From: Methylobacterium radiodurans
Lineage (GTDB): Bacteria; Pseudomonadota; Alphaproteobacteria; Rhizobiales; Beijerinckiaceae
DNA length: 64,000 bases
NCBI RefSeq assembly: GCF_003173735.1
Contig: NZ_CP029551.1
Coordinates: 1,541,501-1,605,500, forward strand
Reading direction: 5' to 3'
The notes under the pieces are model-generated. The model saw nothing but the letters and a program-made list of their open reading frames with translations, was not told the origin of the DNA and ran no database searches. This document shows positions 34,827-43,686 of the stretch, piece by piece (the stretch's first letter is position 1; the number at the start of each line of letters is the position of its first letter). Position numbers and translations under genes: made by a program.

Positions 34827-35851
34827 GCGGGGCCGCGTCCGGGCCGCCCGTCCTGCGCATCGCCGCGGCCGGGGGCGGCGCCACCCTGCAGGACCGGGGC
34901 CGCTACGGCGCCATGCGCTACGGCATCACCCCGGCCGGGCCGATGGACCCGCTGGCGCACGCGACTGCGAACCGCGCGCTCGGCAATCCTCCGGGCGCGA
35001 CCGCGATCGAGGTGGGGCTCGGCGGCCTCACGGTCGCCGCCGAGGGCGCGCCCCTCGACGTCGCGCTGGCCGGCGGCGCCTTCCGGATCGAGGGCGACGG
35101 CCGGGCCCTGCCGCCCGCCGTCGCGCTGACCCTGCGGCCCGGCACGACGCTCTCGATCCGCGCCGGGCGGTCCGGCGCGTGGTGCTACCTCGCGGTGGCC
35201 GGGCGCATCGACGTGCCGCCGGTGCTGGGCTCGACCGCGACCCATACCCGCTCGCGGCTCGGCGGCCTCGACGGGCGCGCGCTCGCACCCGGCGACGGGC
35301 TCACCGTCGCCGAGGCCCGCGCCGCCCTCGGCGAGCCGGCGATGCTGCGCGCGCCCTGGCTCGACCGGCCGCCCGGCACGATCCGGGTCGTGCTCGGGCC
35401 GCAGGACGACGCGTTCGCGCCCGCCGAAGTCGCGGCCTTCCTCGACCGCGACTGGACGGTGAGCCCGCGGGGCGACCGCATGGCCTGCTTCCTCGACGGC
35501 ACGCCGCTCGTCCACGCGCGGGGGCACGACATCGTCTCGGACGGCGTCGCCCCGGGGGCGATCCAGGTGCCGGGCCAGGGTCTGCCGATCGTCCTGATGG
35601 CCGACCGGCAGCCGACCGGCGGCTACCCCAAGATCGCCACCGTGATCGGGGCCGATCTCGGCCGCCTCGCTCAAGGCCAGGCCGGCACGCGCCTGCGCTT
35701 CCGCGCGGTCAGCCACGCCGAGGCGGTTGAGGCGCGCCGGGCCGAGGCCGCCGCGCTGGAGCCGCCGGTTGTCCTGGAGCCGGTGGTGCGGACCGCGTTC
35801 AGCTCCGAGTTCCTGCTCGGCCGCAACCTCATCGACGGCGTCGTCGGCTGA
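34823..35851 (+). CDS. pxpC: 5-oxoprolinase subunit PxpC (biotin-dependent carboxyltransferase family)
   Basis: The GTG at 34823 overlaps the pxpB stop and gives 342 residues. The N-terminal A-T-L-Q-D-R-G-R-Y-G, then I-T-P-A-G-P-M-D-P-L-A-H-A-T-A-N-R and the E-V-G-L-G-G-L segment are the hallmark of the KipA/PxpC family. The late G-A-I-Q-V-P-G-Q-G-L-P-I-V-L-M-A-D-R-Q-P-T-G-G-Y segment is the most conserved part. The protein pairs with PxpB. The TRAP transporter upstream may bring in the substrate, a 5-oxoproline-like organic acid by inference. The gene is the last of the group; 289 bp follow without a gene. Confidence 0.9.
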   Translation: MSGAASGPPVLRIAAAGGGATLQDRGRYGAMRYGITPAGPMDPLAHATANRALGNPPGATAIEVGLGGLTVAAEGAPLDVALAGGAFRIEGDGRALPPAVALTLRPGTTLSIRAGRSGAWCYLAVAGRIDVPPVLGSTATHTRSRLGGLDGRALAPGDGLTVAEARAALGEPAMLRAPWLDRPPGTIRVVLGPQDDAFAPAEVAAFLDRDWTVSPRGDRMACFLDGTPLVHARGHDIVSDGVAPGAIQVPGQGLPIVLMADRQPTGGYPKIATVIGADLGRLAQGQAGTRLRFRAVSHAEAVEARRAEAAALEPPVVLEPVVRTAFSSEFLLGRNLIDGVVG

Positions 35852-36140
35852 GCCCGCTTCGGGTGGGGCCCGCACATCGCCTCCGGCTCGCGGCGTTCCA
35901 GTCTCGCCGCGAGGTTGCTCGGGTGAGCGAACGTATTACGCCCTGTGGGTTGCGCACGTATCGATAGATCCGTCGGTGCTCTTGCGGGACAAGGCCATGA
36001 ACTTCGGAAGCCGGGCTCTCGCCACGGGATGATCGGGACCGCGGGTGCGGACGCAGCCCTGAGTCTCCAGGCTGCCGTGGCACCGCGCCGAAGCTGGCGG
36101 CCGACACCGCTCTGGGGCCGGGGATCCGACAGGCCGCCCC
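35852..36140. other. Gene-free stretch between pxpC and the ABC ATPase gene
   Basis: About 290 bp lie between two convergent stops. The middle part (35925-35970) is AT-richer than the rest. I see no gene, tRNA or strong terminator. Confidence 0.4.
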
Positions 36141-36923
36141 TCAGCCCGGCAGGAAGGCCTGCCGCCCGCCGCCCGCGACCTCCTCGACGGCGCAGCCGTA
36201 GAGCGTCGCGAGGCTGGCGCGGTTGATCGTGCGGGCGCTGGGGCCGCTCGCGACGAGGCGCCCGTCCGCCAGCATCGCGACGTCGTCGGCGTGGCGCAGC
36301 GCCTGGTTCGGGTCGTGCGTGGTGAACAGCACCGCGAGGCCCGCGCCTGTCAGCGCCCGCATCTCAGCCAGCACCCGGCCCTGGTTGCCGAAATCGAGGC
36401 TCGCGGTCGGCTCGTCCAGCACGATGAGCCGCGGGGCCTGGGCCAGCGCCCGGGCGATCAGGGCGAGCTGGCGTTCGCCGCCCGAGACCTGCGTGACCGG
36501 ACGCTCGGCCAGATGCGCGATCCCGAGCCGGGCGAGCGCGGCCTCGGCCGCCGCGACGTCGGCGGGACCCGGCCCCGCGAGCGCTCGCTGGTGGGCGAGC
36601 CGCCCCATCAGCACCGTCTCGCGCACGCTGAAGCCGAAGGCCTGTCCCCCCGCCTGCGGCACGTAGGCGATGCGCCGCGCCCGCTCGGCGACGGCGTGGG
36701 CGGCGAGCGGGGCGCCCTCCAGCCGGATCTCGCCCGCGAGCGGCGGCAGCAGGCCGATGAGGGTGCGCAGCAGCGTGGTCTTGCCGCCGCCGTTCGGGCC
36801 CAGCAGCGCCAGGGCCCGGCCGGGCACGAGGGCGAGGTCGATCGCTCCCGCGACGCGCCGACCGCGATAGCCCACGACCAGTCCGCACGCCGCGAGGACC
36901 GGGGCCGCCTCCGTCACGACCAT
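36141..36923 (-). CDS. ABC transporter ATP-binding protein (FecE-like)
   Basis: The 260-residue protein is an ABC ATPase of the iron-siderophore/cobalamin class. Walker A is G-P-N-G-G-G-K-T-T near residue 42, the Q-loop is Y-V-P-Q-A-G, the signature is V-S-G-G-E-R-Q, Walker B is L-I-V-L-D-E-P-T-A-S-L-D-F-G-N-Q, and the H-loop is T-T-H-D-P-N-Q. D-F-G-N-Q after Walker B is typical of FecE, FhuC and BtuD-type proteins. It energises the permease encoded just before it. Its start overlaps the permease stop by about 10 bp. It is the last gene of the minus-strand operon. Confidence 0.9.
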   Translation of the reverse strand: MVVTEAAPVLAACGLVVGYRGRRVAGAIDLALVPGRALALLGPNGGGKTTLLRTLIGLLPPLAGEIRLEGAPLAAHAVAERARRIAYVPQAGGQAFGFSVRETVLMGRLAHQRALAGPGPADVAAAEAALARLGIAHLAERPVTQVSGGERQLALIARALAQAPRLIVLDEPTASLDFGNQGRVLAEMRALTGAGLAVLFTTHDPNQALRHADDVAMLADGRLVASGPSARTINRASLATLYGCAVEEVAGGGRQAFLPG

Positions 36924-37921
36924 CCGCCGCGGGTGCGCGCGAGCAGCGCGATGAAGAAGGGCGTCCCGACCACCGCCGTGAGGATGCCGAGCGGCACCTC
37001 GACCGGGGCCATCGTGCGCGCGAGCGTGTCGATGAGGAGGAGGAAGCCGCCGCCGAGGAGCGCGGCGGTCGGCAGGAGGCGCGGGAAGCTCGGGCCGACG
37101 AGGAGGCGCGCGAGGTGGGGCACGACGAGGCCGACCCAGCCCACGATCCCCGCCGCGGCGACGCTCGCTGCCGTCACCAGGGTGGCACCCACCACGATCG
37201 CCGCCCGCAGCACCCCGGTGGGGACGCCGAGCGCGCGGGCCTCCTCGTCGGGCAGCGACATCGCGTTCATGCGCCAGCGGAGCGCCAGCAGCAGTGCGGT
37301 GCCGGCGAGCACCGCGAGGGCCAGCGGCAGCAGGTCACCGAGGCCGATGCCCGCGAGGCTGCCGAGGAGCCAGAAGGTGATGGCGGGCAGCTGGTTGTAG
37401 GGATCGGCGAGGTACTTGGCGAGGCCGATGCCGGCCCCGAGCAGCGAGCCGACCACGATCCCCGTGAGGACCAGGGTGAGCACCGCGTCGCCACCGCGCA
37501 AGGTGGCGCCGATGGCGTAGACCACCGCCACCGCGCCGAGCCCGCCCGCGAAGCTCAGGGCCTCGATGCCGAGGATCGGCAGCCCGAGCAGGATGCCGGC
37601 GACGGCCCCGAGCGCCGCGCCGGACGAGGCGCCGAGCAGGTCCGGCGAGACGAGCGGGTTGCGGAACAGCCCCTGGAAGGCGGTGCCGGCGGCGGCGAGC
37701 CCCGCGCCGACGAGCAGGGCGGCCAGCACCCGCGGGCCGCGCACCTGGAACAGCACCGCGCCCGTCGCGGGCGGCAGCCCGGAGGGCGTGCCCGTCAGGC
37801 CGGCCCAGAGCGCGCGGGCGAGATCGAGCGGCGAGAGCGGGAAGCGCCCGACGCCGAGCGCCAGCAGCACCGCCAGGAGAAGGAAGGCCAACGCCGCAGC
37901 GAGCCCCGCGCGCGGGCTCAT
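36914..37921 (-). CDS. ABC transporter permease (FecCD/BtuC-like)
   Basis: The ATG at 37921 overlaps the stop of the binding-protein gene. The 335-residue protein has about ten hydrophobic segments. It carries the family motifs R-G-P-R-V-L-A-A-L-L-V-G-A-G-L-A-A-A-G-T-A-F-Q-G-L-F-R-N-P-L, followed by P-D-L-L-G-A-S-S-G-A, and the late G-I-V-G-W-V-G-L-V-V-P-H-L-A-R coupling region. This is the FecCD family of metal-chelate importers. A single permease gene implies a homodimer. The substrate could be ferric siderophore, cobalamin, heme, or another chelated metal; no TonB receptor or riboswitch is seen to decide. Confidence 0.92.
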   Translation of the reverse strand: MSPRAGLAAALAFLLLAVLLALGVGRFPLSPLDLARALWAGLTGTPSGLPPATGAVLFQVRGPRVLAALLVGAGLAAAGTAFQGLFRNPLVSPDLLGASSGAALGAVAGILLGLPILGIEALSFAGGLGAVAVVYAIGATLRGGDAVLTLVLTGIVVGSLLGAGIGLAKYLADPYNQLPAITFWLLGSLAGIGLGDLLPLALAVLAGTALLLALRWRMNAMSLPDEEARALGVPTGVLRAAIVVGATLVTAASVAAAGIVGWVGLVVPHLARLLVGPSFPRLLPTAALLGGGFLLLIDTLARTMAPVEVPLGILTAVVGTPFFIALLARTRGGWS

Positions 37922-38961
37922 CCCTGCCCCGCGAGGATGCGGGCGGCCTCCGCGGCGTCGATCGGCCGGCCGTAGAAGCGGGCGTGGAAGGCGCGGGTCT
38001 CGGCCGCGAGATCCTCCGGGAACAGGTTCGGGTAGAGGCAGTGCCCGAGCCAGAGCAGGCCGAGGAGGCGGTTCACGGAGGGCGGCGATTCGAGCCAGCC
38101 GAAGGGCAGGTGCGGCGCGAGGTGGACCCGGTCCTCCCGGACCGCGCGCAAGGACGCCCAGGCCGGATCGCCGCGCAGGCCCGCGGCGAAGCGGGCGTCG
38201 GTCGCCACGATCGCGTCGGGGTCCCAGGCGAGCACCTGCTCCACCGAGACCGTCGCCAGCCCGCCGCTCGCCTCGCCCGCGACGTTGCGGGCGCCCACGA
38301 GATCCAGGCTCTCGACGTTGATCGCGCCGCCGCGCCCCGTCTGCAGGCCGCGCGGTCCGAGCGCGGCGTAGACGCGCGGGCGCCGCTCCGCCGGCACGGT
38401 CGCGACCCGCGTCGCGACCCGGTCGAGGATCTGTTGCGCCGCCGCGGCCCGGTCCTCGCCCGCCGCCTCGCGCCGCAGGAGACGGCCGAGCACCCGGTAG
38501 GTCTCCGGCGTCCGCGCGAGCGCTCCGTCGAGGAGCGCGTAGGGCACGCCGGTCTGCGCCTCGACGCGGCGCGCCAGCGACAGGTAGGTCTCCGAGGTCG
38601 AGCCCGCGTCGAGGATGAGGTCGGGCGCGAGCGCCAGCACCGATTCGAGGTTCGCGGTGTTCCCGCGACCGGTGAGGCGTCCGATCTCGGGCCGCGCGGC
38701 GATCTCGGGCAGGAGCAGCGCGCGCTCGTCCGGGCGCAGCGCGCGGGGCCAGCCGAGGAGCAGGTCGGGGGCCAGGGTGTAGAGCAGGATCGCGGCCGGC
38801 GGCCCGGCCGGGAACACGCGGGCGACCGCGGCCGGCACGGGCAGGTCGCGCCCGGTGGCGTCGCGCAGGGTCGCGGGGGCCGCGCGCGCGCCGCCCGCGG
38901 CGAGCGCGGCCGCGCCGATGAGGAGCGTGCGTCGGGATGGCGCGCCGGGAATCCCGCTCAT
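37918..38961 (-). CDS. ABC transporter periplasmic binding protein (FecB/BtuF-like)
   Basis: The 347-residue protein has a leader with [12 protein letters not shown] (possible Tat signal), cleaved near A-R-A. The mature part has the class III binding-protein fold: [13 protein letters not shown] in the first lobe, [10 protein letters not shown], a long connecting helix, and the second lobe with [20 protein letters not shown] and the late [12 protein letters not shown] segment. It binds a metal chelate in the periplasm and delivers it to the permease. The ATG overlaps the stop of the TrmO-like gene (ATGA), and its own stop overlaps the permease start. Confidence 0.88.
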   Translation of the reverse strand: MSGIPGAPSRRTLLIGAAALAAGGARAAPATLRDATGRDLPVPAAVARVFPAGPPAAILLYTLAPDLLLGWPRALRPDERALLLPEIAARPEIGRLTGRGNTANLESVLALAPDLILDAGSTSETYLSLARRVEAQTGVPYALLDGALARTPETYRVLGRLLRREAAGEDRAAAAQQILDRVATRVATVPAERRPRVYAALGPRGLQTGRGGAINVESLDLVGARNVAGEASGGLATVSVEQVLAWDPDAIVATDARFAAGLRGDPAWASLRAVREDRVHLAPHLPFGWLESPPSVNRLLGLLWLGHCLYPNLFPEDLAAETRAFHARFYGRPIDAAEAARILAGQG

Positions 38962-39455
38962 GCCGGGCCCGTCTCGAAATCGCCGGGCTGGGGCGGGGCG
39001 AGCGGGGTGAAGGCGCAGCGGTCGGGCTTGAGGTCGATGAGCGGCGTGCCGTCGAGGCAGTCGAGCCCCTGCACGAGGACGGTGGCGCCCTCGATCCCGA
39101 CGAGGCGGGCGCGGGCCGTGCCGATCGGGTTCGGACGCACCGGCGAGCGCAGCGAGAAGGCGCCGCGCGCGCTGCCGTCGTGCCGCGGGCTCTGCAGCAC
39201 GAGGTCGCGCCGCGAGCGGTCGAGCCAGTAGAGCACCTCGACCTCCGCGTACTGCTCCAGCCCGGCGAGCGCCGGGGCGAAGGGCTCGGCGATCTCGAGG
39301 CGGCAGAGCGGCCCGTCGAGCCGGCCCTGGCGCGGGCAGGCCAGCCGGTCGGTCCAGGGGGTGCGGATGGTGCCGATGAAGATGAGGCCCGCATCGGTCG
39401 CGGGCGGCAGGTCCACCGCGACCTCGCCGGCCCGGATCTCGTTCAGGCGCACCAT
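38958..39455 (-). CDS. TrmO/TsaA-like tRNA methyltransferase family protein
   Basis: From the ATG at 39455 the protein has 165 residues. It has the TsaA (TrmO, VirR, YaeB) beta-barrel motifs: [11 protein letters not shown] near residue 24, [18 protein letters not shown], the catalytic-region [15 protein letters not shown], and [14 protein letters not shown]. TrmO methylates the t6A nucleotide of some tRNAs with SAM. Members without the full tRNA-binding C-terminus, like this short form, may act on other molecules. It is the first gene of a four-gene operon with a metal-chelate importer, so a role in making or modifying a chelate is possible but unproven. Confidence 0.82.
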   Translation of the reverse strand: MVRLNEIRAGEVAVDLPPATDAGLIFIGTIRTPWTDRLACPRQGRLDGPLCRLEIAEPFAPALAGLEQYAEVEVLYWLDRSRRDLVLQSPRHDGSARGAFSLRSPVRPNPIGTARARLVGIEGATVLVQGLDCLDGTPLIDLKPDRCAFTPLAPPQPGDFETGPA

Positions 39456-39649
39456 CCCCAGCACTCCCCGATCCGGCGCGGCCGTGAGGCCGGCATCCCG
39501 GCTCGCGGTCCCGTGGGCGGCGCCTGCACGCGCACGGGTCGCCTCTATAGCCGCTCGGTCCGGCCGATGGGAAGCGCGCGGACCGGCCGCGCCGCGGGCG
39601 TGGATCCGCCCGACGTTCGCGCTCGCGATCCCGATGGTCGGGATCGAGA

Positions 39650-41740
39650 TCACGACATGTAGTTGACGAGGGAGAGCTTCGAGAGCGTCGCGGTGACCTG
39701 ATAGCTTGCCTGGAGACGGTTCTGCAGGTCGAGGAGCTTCGTGGTGACCTCGGTCGTGTCGGCCGATTCGACCCCCGCCATCGCGTTCTCCATGATGTTG
39801 CGGGTGGCGCGGTTCTGGGTCTGGGCGTTGCTCATCGCGGTGTTGGAGAGGCTGAGATCGGTCACGATCTCCTGGATGCTGGGGCTGGTGCTCACCGCCC
39901 GAACGAGCGTGGAGGCGCGGTCGGCCATGGCCTGCCACTTCGCGTTGGAATCCGGGTCCGTGCTCGCGGGCGTGCCGAGCACGACCGCCGCCATGCCGGC
40001 CAGCACCGCGCGCAGCGGCGCCTCGTTCGCCCGCGCGCCGATCTGCGCGGTGCTGCCGGCGCCGGTCTGCACCGTCGCGGTGGCGCGCGGGTCGGTCGCG
40101 GCGTCCTCGCCCCGGTACCATTGCACCGTCGTGTCCTGCGGCGTCTGCGTGTAGCCGGTCCCGGTGTCGTTGATCCGCCGGGCCGCGAGTCCCGGGATGG
40201 ACGAGCCGTCGAAGAAGTCCGCCGCCGCCCGCACCGTGGCGCTGGCGGTGAGGCTCGATCCGGAGGCGAGCTTCACGGCGGCGTCGAGCGCGGCCTTGAG
40301 GTTGCCGGCGGTCGCGGCGGGGCCGGCGGCGTCGATCGCGAAGGTCCCGGGCTTATCGGGCGTGCCGCTCGCCCGCGCCGTCAGGGTGATCGAGGTCGTG
40401 GTGCCGTCGTGCAGGGCGAGCTTGAGCGTGATGCTGTCGCCCACGGCGGGCTGCGTCGTCAGAAGCCCGATCTGGACCGTCGCGGGACTGCCGGCCGCGA
40501 AGGTCAGCCGGAGCAGGGGAATCGGTTCTCCGGCCGCGTTCTTCAGCATCGCCCCGGCCGCATCCGTCTGCGCGCTCTGGACGCTGGCCAGGGTTCCCGG
40601 TGCGAGGAGACGCTGGAGCTGCGTCGCGGCGGCGGCCTGCCGTTCCGCCGCCGTGGCGCCGGGCAGAGGCAGCGCGAACGCGGTCGTATCGCCGAGGCCG
40701 GGCTGGGCGGTCGCGTGGAAGTCGATCGTCTTCTGGCTGCCGTCCGGCTGGTTCACGACAACGCGGAAGCTCTGCCCCTCCCTGGGCTCGGCATCGAAGG
40801 TCACCTGCGGCGTGACGGACTGGACGCCGGTGAGGCTGGCGCCGGACGGCAGCAGGGCTGCGAGCTTCGTGGTGTCGGTCGCGAGGTTTCCGCTGACCGG
40901 AAAGGCCGTCGTGCCGGAGGGGGCGGTCCCGTTCGTCGCGTAGTACTCGACAGACCGGCTGCTGCCGTCGGCGAGTTGGACGAGCGCGCGAAAGCGCTGG
41001 CCCTCGCCGACGGGGGCGGTGAGGTTCGCCGTCGTGTCGGCGGGCGTGTAGCTGGCGGTCAGCGCCGTGCCGGTGGTCACCGGCGCGCCCACGAGCGTGA
41101 ACCCGAAATTGGCGCGCACCTCCGCGTTCGTGTCCTCGCGGAGGGTGAACGTCGTGCCGACGGGCGTCGTGGCGACGGGCGTCGTGGCGAGCCGGCCCAT
41201 CCCGTCCGCCCCGAGATCGGCATTCCGCTGCTGCTCGACGAGCTTGGCGACCCCGGCCCTCGTGCCGTCCCCGTTGAGCATCGTCTGCGTATCGACGACC
41301 GGCTCCGTCTCGCTGTCGCGGCCGCCGAAGATGTAGATGCCGGCACCCGTCTGGTTCAGGGCGTCGACCGCGGCGTCGAGGCCGTTGCGGGCGAGCGTCG
41401 CGCTGTTGATCGTGCCGCTGGAGCTGCGCACGAGGCCGTTTGCGAGGTTCGATTTCAGCTCGGTGCCGAAATTGATCACCGCCGTGAGGCTGCTGGTGGC
41501 GAGCTGGGCGCGGGTCTGGCCGTAGCCGATCGCCGCGTCGTAGCCGTCGAGCGCGCTCAGCGTCGCGTGCGCCGTGAGGCTGGTGGTGCGCCCGACCCCC
41601 AGACCCCCGTAGGTCTCGGCTGTGCGCCCCGTCGAGAGCTGCGTCGTGAGCGTGCCGAGCTGGTTCTTGAGGTCGAGGATCTGCTGCGTGTTCCGCTGCG
41701 TCACGTAGGCGCCGGCGGCGTAGGGGCGGAGCGTGGTCAT
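39650..41740 (-). CDS. flgL: Flagellar hook-associated protein FlgL, enlarged form
   Basis: The N-terminal 150 residues and the C-terminal 120 residues form the flagellin-like D0/D1 coiled coils of FlgL ([13 protein letters not shown] at about 27-39, and [17 protein letters not shown] at about 648-664). The [11 protein letters not shown] segment at 132-142 is also typical. FlgL joins hook and filament. At 696 residues it is about twice the usual 300-350. The extra middle part holds three related repeats (about 243-310, 318-395 and 430-505), each with a G-(Q/D)-x-(F/I)-x-x-x-(V/L)-x-x-x-D-G core. The gene starts 3 bp after the flgK stop, on the minus strand. It ends the visible flagellar group; the neighbouring TrmO gene belongs to another operon. 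Confidence 0.9.
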   Translation of the reverse strand: MTTLRPYAAGAYVTQRNTQQILDLKNQLGTLTTQLSTGRTAETYGGLGVGRTTSLTAHATLSALDGYDAAIGYGQTRAQLATSSLTAVINFGTELKSNLANGLVRSSSGTINSATLARNGLDAAVDALNQTGAGIYIFGGRDSETEPVVDTQTMLNGDGTRAGVAKLVEQQRNADLGADGMGRLATTPVATTPVGTTFTLREDTNAEVRANFGFTLVGAPVTTGTALTASYTPADTTANLTAPVGEGQRFRALVQLADGSSRSVEYYATNGTAPSGTTAFPVSGNLATDTTKLAALLPSGASLTGVQSVTPQVTFDAEPREGQSFRVVVNQPDGSQKTIDFHATAQPGLGDTTAFALPLPGATAAERQAAAATQLQRLLAPGTLASVQSAQTDAAGAMLKNAAGEPIPLLRLTFAAGSPATVQIGLLTTQPAVGDSITLKLALHDGTTTSITLTARASGTPDKPGTFAIDAAGPAATAGNLKAALDAAVKLASGSSLTASATVRAAADFFDGSSIPGLAARRINDTGTGYTQTPQDTTVQWYRGEDAATDPRATATVQTGAGSTAQIGARANEAPLRAVLAGMAAVVLGTPASTDPDSNAKWQAMADRASTLVRAVSTSPSIQEIVTDLSLSNTAMSNAQTQNRATRNIMENAMAGVESADTTEVTTKLLDLQNRLQASYQVTATLSKLSLVNYMS

Positions 41741-41743
41741 GCG

Positions 41744-43645
41744 CTACATCCGGAGCAGGGTATCGAGCATGTCGCGCGCAGCGGTGAGCACGCGCGCGTT
41801 GGCGGTGTAGGCCTGCTGCAGGGCGATGAGGTTCGACATCTCCTCGTCGATGCTCACCGCAGCGCCCTCCGCGAAGCGGCTCTGCGCCGCCGAGAGGGCG
41901 ACGCCCTGGCCGCTGTCGATGGTCTGGGCCTGCGCCGAGGCCGAGCCCTGCGCGGCGATCACGTCCTGGGCGAACTTGACCAGCGTGGTGCTGTAGGGGG
42001 CCGCGAGGCCGCCGATGCCGCTCGAGGACGAGAAGGTCCGCTCGGTCTGCGTCAGCGCGCCGTAGGCGAAGTTCGCCCGCGTCGCGTCGGCGCCCGTGGC
42101 GCTTCCGCCCAGGGCGGTCAGCACCGCGGTGTCCGCCTTCACGACCGGGTTGACGGCCAGGCGCTGCGCGAAGCCCGTGCGCTGGGCGCCGTTGTCCAGG
42201 GAATCGGTGAACAATCCCTTGGCGCTGCCGTCCACGAACAGCGCGAATTCCGGGTAGGTCTGCGCGTCCGAGATCGATTGCGGGACCGTGACGCTCGCCG
42301 TGCCGCCGACCACCCGCCAGCCCGTGCCGCCCGACAGGGTGAGCGCGCCCGCGGTCCCGGCCGCGTCGAGGCTCGGGACGGCGGCGGCGGGGTAGCCGCG
42401 CGCGGTCGCCGCGTCCGAGAGGCCGCCGAGCGCGTCCTTGATCGCCTGGAGGGAGGGCGGCGTGCCGGGCGTGATCCGGACGGTCTGGACGAAGGCGGTG
42501 GCGTCGTCGCTGAGGGCGGCGGCCTGGGGTTTGGAGTCGAACGCCGAGGCGACCAGGATGACGTTGCGGCTGGCGCCGTCCGGGCCCGTGACCTGCAGGG
42601 TGATCCGGTCGCCCGGCTGCTTCATGCCGGAGAGGTCGAGCGTCGTCTCCTCCCGGTTCGTGAGCGGGTTCGTCGCGACCGTGCCGGCGACCGTCCGCCC
42701 GGTGGTGGCGGTGGCGAGGCCCGCCGCGAGATCGTCCAGGCGGCGCTGCGCCTGGGGCAGGAGGGTGTCGCGCAGTTCGAGATTCGCCGCGATCGTGCCG
42801 GCGGAGAGCCGGCCCTCGTCGCTCAGCGCGATCCGGGCCCCGCCCGGCAGGGTGGCGATCAGCGTGCCGACGCTGCGCGTCTCGGGCGGGTCGTAGCTGG
42901 CATTCGCGGTGAGCGTCGGACGCCCGTCGAAGCTCAGGCCCGCGGCGACCCCGCGATCGACCAGGGTGATGCCCGAGGCGGTCATCACCGTTGCGGACCC
43001 GTCGCGCTCGCTCGTGACGCGCAGGTCCATGTAGCCGGCGAGCTTGTTGATCTGCTGGTCGCGCTGGTCCTCCAGCGCGGCGCGGGTGCCGCCGTCCCCC
43101 GCCGTCTGCACCTGCACGTTCAGCCGGGCGATGCTGTCGAGGAGCGCGTTCGCGTCCTGCACCTGGCCGGTCAGCGTGTTCTCGATGCCGGTGCGCAGGT
43201 CCTGCACGCCCTGCGCGATGCCGCCGATCTTGGTGGCGAGCGCCTGGGCGGCATCGACGACGCTGCTGCGCGCCGCTGCCGAGGTCGGGTTGATCGCCAG
43301 CGTCTGCAGCGACTGCGTGTAGCCGTTGAGCACGCCGTCGAGCGCCGTGGCGTCGCCGGGCACGCCGTAGAGCTTCTCGAGCTGTCCGAGGATGTCGGCC
43401 TTGGTGCCGGTGTAGCCGGAGCCCGCCGTCTCCAGGCGCAACTGCTTCAGGGCGGCGAGGTCGAAATTGCGCGTGATCGCGCCGGTCGCCACCCCGGCAT
43501 TGTTGAGGCCCTGGGCGACCGGGCTCGTGCTGCGCTTGACGTAGCCCGCCGTACCCGCGTTGGCGACGTTCTGCGAGACGAGGGCGATCGAGGCCTGCGT
43601 CGCCCGCAGGCCGGCCGTCGCCGTGTTGACCGCGTCGAGTCCCAT
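41744..43645 (-). CDS. flgK: Flagellar hook-associated protein FlgK
   Basis: The 633-residue protein is FlgK (HAP1). The N-terminus M-G-L-D-A-V-N-T-A-T-A-G-L-R-A-T-Q-A-S-I-A-L-V-S-Q-N-V-A-N-A-G-T-x-G-Y is the rod/hook/HAP family signature. The C-terminal S-I-D-E-E-M-S-N-L-I-A-L-Q-Q-A-Y-T-A-N-A-R-V-L motif is the matching end helix. The middle (about 343-440) carries one copy of the repeat module found three times in FlgL (P-G-D-R-I-T-L-Q-V-T-G-P-D-G). FlgK forms the first junction between hook and filament and is exported by the flagellar type III system, so it has no cleaved signal. It lies 41 bp after flgE and 3 bp before flgL. Confidence 0.93.
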   Translation of the reverse strand: MGLDAVNTATAGLRATQASIALVSQNVANAGTAGYVKRSTSPVAQGLNNAGVATGAITRNFDLAALKQLRLETAGSGYTGTKADILGQLEKLYGVPGDATALDGVLNGYTQSLQTLAINPTSAAARSSVVDAAQALATKIGGIAQGVQDLRTGIENTLTGQVQDANALLDSIARLNVQVQTAGDGGTRAALEDQRDQQINKLAGYMDLRVTSERDGSATVMTASGITLVDRGVAAGLSFDGRPTLTANASYDPPETRSVGTLIATLPGGARIALSDEGRLSAGTIAANLELRDTLLPQAQRRLDDLAAGLATATTGRTVAGTVATNPLTNREETTLDLSGMKQPGDRITLQVTGPDGASRNVILVASAFDSKPQAAALSDDATAFVQTVRITPGTPPSLQAIKDALGGLSDAATARGYPAAAVPSLDAAGTAGALTLSGGTGWRVVGGTASVTVPQSISDAQTYPEFALFVDGSAKGLFTDSLDNGAQRTGFAQRLAVNPVVKADTAVLTALGGSATGADATRANFAYGALTQTERTFSSSSGIGGLAAPYSTTLVKFAQDVIAAQGSASAQAQTIDSGQGVALSAAQSRFAEGAAVSIDEEMSNLIALQQAYTANARVLTAARDMLDTLLRM

Positions 43646-43686
43646 CGCCTCCGCTCCCGTCGCCCGCCCTCAAGCCTGCCGCAGGA

